From assembly GCA_019925095.2 (NCBI GenBank), contig CM034388.1:3149501-3213500 (forward strand): a stretch of DNA of 64,000 bases, in the 5' to 3' direction. The position numbers and the translations under genes were made by a program. Source of the stretch: Dendrolimus kikuchii. Taxonomy: Eukaryota; Arthropoda; Insecta; Lepidoptera; Lasiocampidae. How positions within the stretch are numbered: the first letter of the stretch is position 1; each line of letters opens with the position of its first letter. Shown in pieces: positions 11,701 through 25,097 of the stretch. The notes beneath the pieces were generated by a model. The model searched no databases, had not been told where the DNA came from, and was given only the letters and a program-made list of their open reading frames with translations.

Positions 11701-14700
11701 GATTTATATTTGTATTACTTGCGATCAGTTCCTGGTATCATTTTGGCAGACATCTACTTATGGTCAGTTCCTATATCTCACTAACCGATTTACTTTACGA
11801 ACGGTTAAAATTTGACATAACCAAACAAGTAATATCAAAATTCTATCACTTCAAAACAATGATAGGAACTTAATTTACCAATTTTATAAATTAACTACTG
11901 AACTAATACAAGCACAATCTCATTGGTGGCCAGGTTCCAGTCTCCCTTTATAGAGAAGGAGCGCATTTGTAGCGCCTTTGGTATTGCAAGTATCCATAGG
12001 CGATAGTAATGTTACAATTTAGGCTTCGACAAAGACAAATTCCACGTACAGTCTGTAAAAGCACATTTTATTACCTGTCGGCATTTGAACTGATTGTAAT
12101 CCTTTTCTGATCGTCTTCTATTGTTTACTTATTTGTTTGCTCGCAAGTTGCCTCATTAGCCAGGTGTTACGGATTATAAAGTACAAGCTGTTTCTAGGAA
12201 ATTCGGTCCACGTTGTCGGCATATTTGCATTTGTGCAGTATAAAACGATGGCCTGATGGAGAGAGGAAGGCAGTCAAGCTGCGACTACGATACGGGCGTG
12301 ACGTGTGTACATTCGGGAATCTGTCTATTGACGGACTTTGCGCGTTTGATTGAATGACGACCTTCTGCATTACGTTCGGATTTGTCGTGTTCGGTTATAT
12401 TTGTACCTGTGTTATACGTATTTGTATAGTTCTAATAAACTCTATAATAATTCCAACGGCATTTTAATTCGGGTCTCGCAACGCGTAACAGTAACATCTT
12501 TCGGTCAGGTGGGCCGTCTGCCCGTCTGCTGAACTTGTGCAATAAAAAATAAATAAACTGTGAAATACGCATTGGACAAGCAAGGCCGATATATCGGTCA
12601 TTCGCCTGACATTTTAGTCATGAACCCAATTATTAGACGATTATTAACTGATATAGTTTATCTTATTTTTAGGATTTAAGTAAAAACAAAGTTGATCACG
12701 TAAATGATAAACAATCTGCTTACAAGAATTTCGCCATTTCATATCAGATAACAAGCAATTATTGTTTCTAAGTAATGTTTATTGACTGATAATCGATAGA
12801 TGGTCAGTTGCGAGTGGATATGCGTTTACAAGGTTCCTTCAATAGTTTTCACGTGATAATATGTGTGTTTGCGGGTGGGTATATGTATAATAATAATGTT
12901 ATGAGACCACGGGCTCGCGTGGGGCCATGGGAAGGCCAACACGTAGAGGCCCTTTGACAAATTTAATGCAAATGTGGCGTGACACTGACCAGCGATTATC
13001 CCTGCCTTTTTTTTTATTTTTTTATTGCAGGAGTTCAGCAGACAGGCAGACGGCCCACTTGATGGAAAGCGGTTACCATCGCCTATGGACATTTGCAACA
13101 CCAAAGGTGCTACAAATGCGCTGCTGCTCTCTTAAGGGAGACTGGAACCTGGTCACTAATGCCGGAACACAACTCAAGGTTATTATGGCGGCATACTATA
13201 GACCAGGGGTGGTAGCCATCCAGTCGGGCAAATGCCCTACCACCTGGCTGTGGGTTGTTTTGTCGCCTCTTACGACAGGCCGCCCGGCCGCAGGAAATTG
13301 TATTCTTTCTCCGTTCCTGCACAGAGGATGTCTACACCATATAGTAATGCACCCAAGGACAAGCCCCGGCCAGTGTAGGACTATTGTGGGAAATGAAGAC
13401 AAAAAGCACCGGGCTATTGGGGTGAACTGCTAGTGGTACTAGAGGTCTGGGAATATGAGCACTATGGCGTCTGCCCGTCGCAATGTTCGGAGAACATGGA
13501 AAAATGGGCAGACGGTGACTCGCCACATGCCTGCCTTGGCCCCAAAAAATGTCATAAAGACAGGGGCAACATGGGTGTGAGTGGCTAAGGGGTGTCGAGA
13601 GGTGGGCTGCAAGTTCACCGAAGCTACTTCCGACGTTAGGCCATTTATCACTTCCACCCCTGGAGCTTGAGTCTTAGCTTTAGCGATCTCCACTCCGTGC
13701 CGGCTGGTTAAGGCAAGCACGGAGGCGGGGGCCTTGCCTTGGCCCCCGGAGTCAGGTACGAGGTGTCGCTACTCACCTAAGGCTTCGCCACAAAGCCCCC
13801 CTGCGGGATTATTATTATTATTTATTTACTCTCACATTAACAATAATTAAACTATCCGTGCAGGAACGGAGAAAGAATACAATTTCCTGCGGCCCGGCGG
13901 CCTGTCGTAAGAGACGACTAAACAACCCACAGCCAGGTGGTAGAGTATTTGCTCGACTGGATGGCAACTACCCCTGGTCTAGAGTATGCCGCCATAACAA
14001 TCTTGTATTGTGTTCTGGCAGTGACCAGGTTCCAGTCTCCTTTAAGAGAGCAGCAGCGCATTTGTAGCACCTTTGGTGTTGCAAATGTCCATAGGCGATG
14101 GTAACCGCTTTCCACTAAGTGGGCCGTCTGCCTGTCTGCTGAACTCCTGCAATAAAAATAAAAAAACAATTTCTATTATAAACTGAAATGGTGAGATCCT
14201 GGTGTCAGTAAATGGAATAATCCAGTGTGACTGATCAGCAGCCTCTTTCTTCCCAGGTAAAAACGGCTAAACAAATTGTGATAGGTATTGTGTATGGAGT
14301 GTAATGTGTGACTGTGTGACTATGTTCGCAAGTATAATAGATGTAGAATAGTAATTGGTGTTTATAAAATGAGAAATAATTATATATAAGTTTGACTAGC
14401 CTACGATAATTAAATACGACTACATTTTAAATATAATTAAGTATATTGTTACGACCGACAGACACATTCGCACCTGCATTTTATTACCTTTTCGGCATTT
14501 GGGCTTCTTTTGTTTACTTTGTGTTTAAAATTTTTGATTAGGAAAAACAGCCCATTGTGTATCGTAATCTTTTATGGTAGACATTAGCCAGGTGTGATTC
14601 TAGGAAATTCGGTCCACGTGGCCGAGCAGACATATTGCATTTATACAGTATAAAGCAATGCCCCAATGGAGAGATGTGGCAGTCAAGCGATAAACACAAG

Positions 14701-15148
14701 CGAAGCAAGACGTGTGTACATTCGGTAATCTATTTATTGACGGACTTTGCGCGTGTTATTGAATTGTACATTACGTCTGGACTTATTGCGTCCGGTTATA
14801 TTTGTACCTGTGTTATACGTGTTTGTATAGTTCTAATAAACTCTATAATAATTCCAACAGCATTTCAATTCGAGACCTGCAACTCGTAACAATATCTATA
14901 TTTTAATACGTGAAGCAAAAACTTTGTACCCGTTTTTACGAAAATTGCGCGGATGGAGGAGTATGAAATTTCGCACACTTATAGATTATATAGAGAAGAA
15001 GCGACGAATGCTATTTTTTTTTTATTATGTATAAAAATACATTACACACACTACCATGTATTTGACACACACACGCATATTATACTGTTTTGTATATTGT
15101 TCAAGTGAAATTAACAGTGTAGCCTTGGCGAAATCTGTGATTATAGAA

Positions 15149-15232
<84 letters not shown>

Positions 15233-18200
15233 CTGATTTTAATGTAATAAATAACAAATAGTAATGTTAGGAAACTATATTTAGGTAACTAAGACTAAAA
15301 ATGTTTCAGTGGAGTCATAATCTAGTTATAAAAGCCACTCAGTCAGTGTTTTCTTACATTATAGATTTAGCTAAGGAGTATTTATATCAATTTGCTTATT
15401 GATTTTTAACCGACTCCCAAAAGGAGGAGGTTCTCAACTTGATTGGTATTTTTTTTTATGTATGTACACCGATTACGTTGAGATTTATGATCCGATTTAC
15501 GTGATTCTTCTTCAGTTTGATGCAGAATAGTTGCCATTTGGTCCCCTAAAAATTTAACATAGTTTGGCCCAGTAGTTTTCATTTTATGAACATTTCTTAT
15601 GATTTTTTTTCCGTTTCGTTCCGTCCTTAGGACCTATATTTTTTAACTTTCGTAGGCCTACCCATAGCTAGACACTAAAAAGTAACAAATAATAAAAAAA
15701 CTTCGTTTAAAAAACCGAGTTCAAAAACTAAAAAGTATAGAATAACTTTTTTCTAAAGCTATTTTTAATTATAATCTTATTTTTAATATATATTATTTAA
15801 AACATCTTGAAGTCGGTGCGAAGTAAAACATAAAAATTACTATATTTTGTAAAAAAATTGCTAAGCACCGATTTTGAGATGTTTTAGATAGTAATATATA
15901 TTAAAAATAAGATATTATAATTAAAAATAGCTTTAGAAATAAGTTATTTTATACTTTTCAGTTTTTGAAGTCGGGTTTTTTTAATTATGTTTTTTTGTTG
16001 TATAAATAACCACCTAGAAAGTAAAAGAATCTACAGCAAAAGGCTGTCGTAACAGTGTTTTCTTTGCAAGGGTTATGGGTTTTTTTATATAAGAAAACTA
16101 GAAGATATAAATGGAGGTCTATATATATTTATTGCTGGAGTACAGCAGACAGGCAGACAGGCTCAACTGTGATGGAAACTGGTTACCGTAGCCTACGAAC
16201 ATTTGCAACACTAAAGGTGCTATCAATGTGCTGCCGGACTCGTAAATGGGACTGGAACCTGGATACTAATGCTGGGACATTGGCTGTGGGTTTTTTCGCC
16301 TCTTACGACAGTCCAAAGTGCAATATACAATGCAAAAGTGGATGGATGCAGAAGTCGTGGAAGGCCACGACACGCCTTCCATGATCAAATTGATCGTGTA
16401 CTAGCAGAAGGTGATGTCAGGAGGAGCCTTAAGAACAGATGAGCGTGCATGACAAGAGTTATGAATGTCAAAGAAGCAAGTGAGGTGTGTAAGAATAAGC
16501 ATGAATGGCGCTCTGTTGTTCGTGCCTACCCCGCAAGGGAACTGGCGTGAAGTTATGTATGTATGTACGACAGGACGCCTGGCCGCAGGAATTGGTATTC
16601 TTTCTCCGTTCCTTGCATGGATAAGATATAGTTTTTGGCGGGAACTGAAAGGAGATGTTGTGCTGTGCAGTTTTATTTTCTAAAAATGTGTAAAATTACT
16701 CTAAAATGAACAATAGTTGTAGGATATTGATAGTTTTTGAGTAGTAATTATGTGTTTTTGTGAGAAATGTGAACTGTATAGTCAAATGTGGCCTTTCGAG
16801 TTTTCACAAGAACTCCGTTGAATGGTGTGGATTGTAGCCTACAATACAGCTGCGCCTGGCTTAAAGGCCTAGTTGCCAAGCCTTAAACATTAAAAAAAAA
16901 TGGACAAGATATACAAAGCTCTAAATAAACATAAGGCGCGTACAGACGTAATAATGACTACGGGACCCTAAAATATATTGTTATATATACATTTTCTTCT
17001 AAGTATGTTTTCTTGTCTGCCATGACTACGTGACAGAGCTCTGTGTACATAATTTATAAGTGAGTATTATGTCATCTGACTGTTTAGAGTGACAAGGTGC
17101 ATATAAATTTCGCATGACTAACCGTACACAATTACTGTTGAAATGACCTTCCATATACCAACGGTTTTCGTACGATAAGAACCATGTTACTTACATATGC
17201 TAATCTTTATTATTGTATTCTTATACATACATACATAACTTCACGCCAGTTCCCTTGCGGGGTAGGCCCGAACAACAGAGCGCCATTTAGGCTTATTCTT
17301 ACACACCTCACTTGCTTCTTTGACATTCATAACTCTTGTCATGCACGCTCGTCTGTTCTTAAGGCTCCTGACATCACCTTCTGCTAGTACACGATCAATT
17401 TGATCATGGAAGGTGTGTCGTGGCCCACGACTTCTGCATCCATCCACTTTTGCATTGTATATCTGTTTAGTCATTCTTTCATCATGCATTCTTTCCACAT
17501 GCCCGAACCACCATGTATTCTTATACATGGTTGAATTTACATGATTTCCTTTTGTATTGTTCCTAACCTAAACTCGGCCACGCTACGCTATGACTCAGTT
17601 TGATATATTATTATTAACTCTATCGAGACATTTCAATGTGATTAAAAGGAGACTCGCGTGACAAAAGGCTAACACGGCCAACATTCAGGGAACGCTCCGC
17701 ACCAACTGACCTGGAATCTATTTGGAAACATATACAATTATATATATAGTAACTAGCTGTGCCCGCGACGTCGTGCGCGTGGAATTTGCTTTCAAAACCC
17801 TCCGATTTTGAAACATTCTTCATTGGTGCTCCGCTCCTATTGGTCTTAGCGTGATGATATATAGCCTTCCTCGATAAATGCGCTATCCAACACTGGAAGA
17901 ATTTTTCAAATCAGACCAGGATTTCCTGAGATTAGCGCGTTCAATCAAACAATATTAGTATATTTGGCTACAACACTAATACTTACATTTTAAATATCGC
18001 GATATCTTTTGAATGGAACGTTCGAATTGAATAATTCTAAAAGTTCTAGAACGGTATTGAATTCGTCTTGAATATGGAGTAATTTATTTTGATAAGGATT
18101 AATAACCAAGGCACAAAATAAAGAGTTTTTGAAGCGACGGCATTTTAATTATTTAAAAAAAAAACACTTATTGTGAGATAACTACAATAGTTAGACATAT

Positions 18201-20964
18201 GGTTACGCGATATTTTTTTGTAGACAATTATATGTTCTGCAAAGTGGTAGTACATTGTTTTGTTCTATAATCAATAGTTTTCGCAGCGCACGCCGTGTAA
18301 GGATTTTTTTCGGGTATTTTTTTACACCTCGAGTTACATTATTGGACTTTTAGTAAGGATCCCAATTTTAAAAAAAAATATAATATAGCCTTATATCTTT
18401 CCTCGATAAATGTACTACTCAACAATGAAAGAATTTTTCAAATCGGACCAGCGGTTCCTTAGATTAGCGCGTTTAAACAAACAAACAAACTCTTCAGCTT
18501 TATAATATTAGTATTGATTACGTTGTTTTTAGGGTTTAATTAATTGTTATAGAAATCAATCTCTACTTTACGAGTCTTCCGAATACAAACATACGGCAAT
18601 AAATTTTTTATCTGTCAGCGCAATGTTGTCAGAGTGACGAGTTTATAATCTAACTAGTCATATACAAACGGTCGATAAATTGTAAACGTATCATAAAGTC
18701 CACAATATAAGTATTTATTATCTATGACTAACCTATGTCATTCCTCCTGTCTGAACCACTTGTCCCATACTTTCTACGAGTATTTCATTCTAAAGGCTGG
18801 CAATGCGTTGCCTTCGCCTCTGACGTTGCAAACGTTTATAAGCGAAGATAACCACTTTCCAGTACGTGGGCCGTCTGTCTCTTTGCCAACCTCGCAGTTA
18901 AATAAATATCTCTGAATCTTGTATCCCATTCCTCCTGTCTGAACAATTAGTCCCAAATTTTCTACTCCATTCTAAAAGCTGGCAACGCGTTGCTATCGCC
19001 CCTGTTGTTGCAAACGTTTATAGGTGACTATAATCGCTTTCAAATACGTGGGCCGTCTGCCTATTTGCCAATCTCTAAATTAAGTCAATATTTATTAATA
19101 TCCTAACCATTCCTCCTGTCTGAACAATATGTTTCATTTCTATACCACTCTAAAGGCTCGTAATGCGTTGCCTTCGCCTCTGTCGTTTCAAACGTTTATA
19201 GGCCAGGATGACCACTTTCCAGTACGTGGGCCGTCTGTCTGTTTGCCAGCCTCGCAGTTAAGTAAGTATCTATGAATATCCTATCCCATTCCTCCTGTCT
19301 GAACAATATGTCCCATACTTTCTATTCCATTCTAAAGGCTGCTGATGCTTTCGCCTCTGTTGTTGCAAACGTTTATAGGCGACGGTAACCACTTTCCATT
19401 AAGCGTGTCGTCTGCTTTTACAACAAGTAAAGAGTAAATAATAATAATAATCTCATCTGTGCAGGCACGGAGAAAGAATACAATTTCCTGCGGCCGGGCG
19501 GCCTGTCGTAAGAGGCGACTTAACAACCCACAGCCAGGTGGTAGGGCATTTGCCCGACTGGATGGCTACCACCCCTGATCTAAAGCATGTCGCCATAACA
19601 ACCTTGAGTTGTGTTCCCGCATTAGTGACCAGGTTCCAGTCTCCCTTAAGAGAGCAGCAGCGCATTTGTAGCACCTCTGGTGTTGCAGATGTCCATAGGC
19701 GATGTTAACCGCTTTCCATCAAGTGGGCCGTCTGCCTGTCTGCTAAACTCCTGCAATAAAAAAATAAAAAAAATATTAACGGCCGTAAATTGTTCTCTTT
19801 TCAGCCATCCACGAGATCGCCCATAACCTCGCGTTCGGCCACAATCGGCCGTTGCATAACAGGCTGTTCGGCTTCTTCGCGAATCTCCCCATCGGGATAC
19901 CAATATCTATAAGCTTCAAGAAATATCACCTCGAACATCACAGGGTGAGTCTAACCTTCCTCAATCAATCTTTATTTCTAAAAACATAGGTACATGAATA
20001 GGTATTATCTATACTAATATTATAAAGCTGAAGAGTTTGTTTGTTTGTTTGTTTAAACGCGCTAATCTCAGGAACCGCTGATCCGATTTGAAAAATTCTT
20101 TCCGTGTTGAATAGTACATTTATCGAGGAAGGCATAGGCTATATTATATTTTCCAAAAAAAATAGGGATCCTTACTAAAAGTCCAATGATGTAACCCAAG
20201 GTGTAAAAAAATAACTCGAAAAAATCCTTACACGGCGTGCGCTGCGAAAACTATTGATTATAGAACAAAACAATGTACTACCACTTTGCAGAACATATAA
20301 TTGTCTACAAAAAATATAACGTAACCATATGTGTAACTATTGTAGTTATCTCACAATAAGTGTTTTCTTTTATTTTTTTTTAAATAATTAAAATGCCGTC
20401 GCTTCAAAAACTCTTTATTTTGTACCGTGGTATTAATCCTTATCAAAATAAATTACTCCATATTCAAAACGAATTCAATACCTTTCTAGAACTTTTTAAA
20501 TTATTCAATTCGGACGTTTCATTCAAGATATCGCGATATTTAAAATGTAAGTATTAGTCTTGTAGCCAAATATACTAAAATGGTTTGATTGAACGCGGTA
20601 ATCTCAGGAACTACTGGTCTGATTTGAAAAATTCTTTCAGTGTTGGATAGCCCATTTATCGAGGAAGGCTATAGGCTATATATCATCACGCTAAGACCAA
20701 TAGAAGCGAAGCACCAATGAAGAATGTTTCAAAATCGGAGGGTTTTGAAAGCAAATTCCACGCGGACGACGTCGCGGGCACAGATAGTCGTTTATATAGT
20801 CTGTTCCAATTGTTTTTTTTTTAATAGCTTCAATGTACAGACATGGCATGTTTAGAATTTTATAAAAAAAAAATTCCCTCCTGATCAATGTTGTATTACA
20901 TGTGTCAATATTATGGATACGTTATAAAGTTATACGTTTTAGCGAGACTAACGAACAGCAATTG

Positions 20965-21002
<38 letters not shown>

Positions 21003-24000
21003 TAGCTGCCCGGGCAGACGTTGTTCTGCCCTGAAGAAATAAAATTTAGAACCCGATTCCAGCGCCACCTACCGGATCCAAATCTAAGCTATCCTATCTT
21101 TCAAGTCGGATCAAACTGCACACGGTGTGCAAATTTGATTAAAATCGGTCAAGTAGTTTAGGAGTCCATTGAGGACAAACATTGTGACACGAGATTTATA
21201 TATATTAAGATATATGTGGGATTCGAAGACGCATTCCGACTCGGTAGCCAGGCCACACATTATGTTTTTTTAAATTTATAAACCTGATATTGTAAATGTC
21301 AGTGTCAAAAGAGAGTGAGAAGAGGTAGTCTATGAATAAACGATGTTCTAAGGAAGTTTGTTTTGCTTTTCTTCAAACAAAACCCACAACTTTATGGAGG
21401 ATCGTGCCAGGATCATACCAGGATCATGTAAGAATCCTGCGAAGCATTGTTTTAACGTGAGTTTTGATCTGATGATTACGAAACAACCTCGAAATTAAAA
21501 TTGAAGACGAGTCATTGTGTGCTGTTTTACCGACACTAATTTGCATAATGATACCAGCGCATAAAATTTCCCAGAATTTGGAATAAAGACTATTATTTTT
21601 CTTTTATGAAGACGTTTTATGAATTGGTTATTTTTTACGACTGAAAGACTTACAACCAATCATACAAGATGCCACCGAAGAAAAATAAAGATATTGAAGA
21701 CTCAGATAGTAATTGTTCAGAAGCTGGTTACAGAGTACGAATTTCATTTAGCGACTTGGAAAAATCAATGACACCGTTCACAGGCGATGATACCTACCCT
21801 ATTACGAATTGGCTGACCGATTTTAATGACACTGCAAATTTAATGGAATGGAATAATCTTGAAAAACTTATTTACGCGAAGAGACTGCTTTCAGGTACAG
21901 CTAAATTATTTTTACGATCGCTAGGCTCTATTACGTCATGGGATACATTAAAAGAATCTTTATTAGAAGAATTTGGTTCGAAATTAAATAGTGCTAGCAT
22001 TCACAAGAAATTAGCATCACGCAAAATGAAACCGGATGAGACATATCAACAGTATTTTTTACATATGAAAGAACTGGCGTTGCATGGAAATTTAGAAGAT
22101 GAGGCACTTATTGAATATGTTATTGATGGAATTCGTGATTCTGAAATAAATAAGGCCATTCTTTACGGAGCCACTGATATCAAACAATTTAGAAAGAAAC
22201 TTGAAGTATATGCACAGATTAAAGAACACAAGATGCAACAAAGACCTATTCAGATGACAAACGGACGTAAAAATCATACCATCAAAAGATGCTACAATTG
22301 TGGTGAAACTGATCACCAATCACCAGCTTGTACTAAAGGTATAAAATGCTTCAAATGTAATGGATATGGACATAAGTCAAAAGAATGCCAAAGTTCTACA
22401 AATAAGACACTGAAAATTCAAGATGAGAAAGTTAGTACAGATGTTGTTAAGCCATATAAAGAAGCGAAAATTAACGGAGTTACAGTTAAAACCTTTATTG
22501 ATACTGGAAGCGATGCAAATTTGATTTGTGAGAGTTATTACAAACAAAATTTTCCCGAGAATAATGATTATAATATTAAAGATACTCTCAAATTATCAGG
22601 AATAGCCGAGTACGAAGTTTGCACGAAGGGATCTTTTATGGCAAAAGTTGAAATCGACGACGTTTATTTTGAGACCTTGATGCATGTTATCGACGATGAT
22701 GTAATACCTGTTAATGTCATACTTGGAAACCCGATATTAAAAGACGTTGAAATTATTTTCTCTGCCGATGGGATCTCTGTAAAAAGAATATTACACCTTA
22801 CACAAATTAACGACTACGAAGAAGAATTTGATGAGAAATATGATATCAAGAAGCTGAAATATAAAGACAAGATTAAACATTTATTGGATAATTACGATAA
22901 CTTGAAGACTAGAAAGAAGGAATCAAATGTTAAATTGAAAATCATACTTACTGATGAAGATCCTATATACCAGACTCCACGAAGGCTGTCACCTCTAGAA
23001 AAGGACATAGTTAATAAACAGATACAAGGATGGTTAGATCAAGAAGTAATTAAACCTAGTAAATCGGAATATGCAAGCCCTATCGTGTTAGCGAAAAAGA
23101 AAAATGGAAGCTACAGATTATGTATAGATTTTAGAAAGCTAAATAAGAAGATTATAAAGGAAAGATATCCACTTCCACTCATCGAGGATCAAGTAGACAA
23201 ATTGAAAGAAGCAATACTATTTACATCACTTGACTTGAAGAATGGTTTTTTACATGTTGATGTCTGCGAGGATAGTCAAAAATACACTTCATTTGTTACT
23301 CCACAAGGGCAATATGAATTTAAGAAAATGCCGTTTGGTTTATGCACCGCACCATCTGTATTCCAACGCTTTATCAATGATATCTTTCAAGATTTAATGT
23401 CAGAGGGCACTGTTCTTGCCTATTTAGATGATTTGATTATACCATCTAGGACAGAAGAAGAAGGATTTGTTAAACTAGAGAAAGTACTTCGAAAAGCTGA
23501 AGAGTTTGGCTTACAATTTAATTGGGCGAAATGTCATTTCTTACAGAACGAGATAAATTATTTAGGTTACATAATTCGTGATAATCAGATAAGACCTTCC
23601 AAGGAAAAGATACATGCTGTTGCAAAATTTAAAAAGCCTCATAATATCAAATCATTACGATCATTTTTAGGACTGACTGGCTATTTTAGAAAATTTGTTA
23701 AGAACTACTCAATAATAGCAAAGCCACTAACAGAATTATTGAAGACTAATGTTATGTTTAACTTTGATCTAAAGTGTGAGAGAGCTTTCGAAGAATTGAA
23801 ACATATTTTATGTTCCTCACCAGTTTTACGAATTTACAACCCTAATTTTGAGACAGAGTTACATACAGACGCAAGTATAGACGGATATGGAGCTGTTTTA
23901 TTGCAAAGGAATCCACACGACAATCAGCTACACCCTGTTCACTATATGAGCAAAAAGACTACTCCTGCTGAGAAGAAATACCATAGTTATTACTTAGAAA

Positions 24001-25057
24001 TTTTAGCTATTGTAGAAGCTGTCAAGAAATTCAGAGTTTACTTACTTGGAGTCCGCTTTAAAATTGTGACTGACTGCTCAGCCTTAACTATGACGTTACA
24101 GAAAAAAGACTTACCTCCGAGAGTTGCTCGATGGGCACTCCTTCTTGAAGAATTTGACTATAAGATAGAACACCGATCTGGAACCCAAATGAGACACGTA
24201 GACGCTTTGAGCAGAAATCCTGTTAGTCTAATACTTACCGAAACTACAGCACGTCTGAAGAGAGCTCAAGATGATGACCTGAAGATAAAACTATTAAAGA
24301 AAATTTTAGAAAAAGAGTCATATGAAAATTTTATTCTGGAGAATGGAGTTTTATGTAAAGCTAAAGATGGAACTAAACTGATTGTTGTACCTAAAAAGAT
24401 GCAGAATGAAATAATAAGAAAATGTCATGAAAAGGGTCATTTTGGAATTTTGAAAACTGAGGAATTAATTAATAGAGATTACTACATAGATAATTGTAAA
24501 GAAAAATTTGAAATTCAACGATTAGAACTTATAGAAAGGCGAGGCAAAATATTCAGAAAATTCAGGAAGAAAATAGGAAAGTTTATAATAAAAAGAGAAC
24601 ACAAGCTATACAGTACGAAATTGGAGATTTAGTTGCGATTAAGAGAACACAATTTGTACAAGGATATAAGTTAAACCCGAAATATTTAGGACCATATAAA
24701 ATTATAGAGAAGAAGAAAAATGACAGATACGTTGTAAGGAAAATTGGCAATGGCGAAGGACCTATGAATACCACCAGTTCAGCAGATTTGATGAAACCCT
24801 GGTCCAATGGCGATGAAGATGAAGTATCACATTCATCTGGGTCAGATGAATAATGCAGGATAGCCGTGTGGGATTCGAAGACGCATTCCGACTCGGTAGC
24901 CAGGCCACACATTATGTTTTTTAAATTTATAAACCTGATATTGTAAAGTTTGTTTTGTCAGTGTCAAAATGTAAGTTGCCGGGGCTTCCCAGAAAGTCAG
25001 AGAAGACCTCGCTCTTCCTATGTAGTCTGAATGAATAAACGATGATAAATAGATGGG

Positions 25058-25097
<40 letters not shown>

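Larger units (their letters stand above)
21215..25045 (+). mobile_element. Gypsy-type LTR retrotransposon, internally deleted
   Basis: LTR starts at 21215 and 24867 agree over about 80 bp from TGTGGGATTCGAAGACGC, then differ by indels. One long ORF (21669-24632) carries gag and pol. The integrase catalytic core is gone and no envelope ORF is present. The 3' LTR runs into a GT microsatellite so its end, and any target duplication, cannot be placed. It lies in a DES1 intron in the same orientation as the gene. Confidence 0.85.

Noticed and set aside
12927..13720. Several open frames up to 168 residues
   Set aside because: All lie within SINE-A and a LINE 3' UTR; the same peptides recur at every SINE-A copy.
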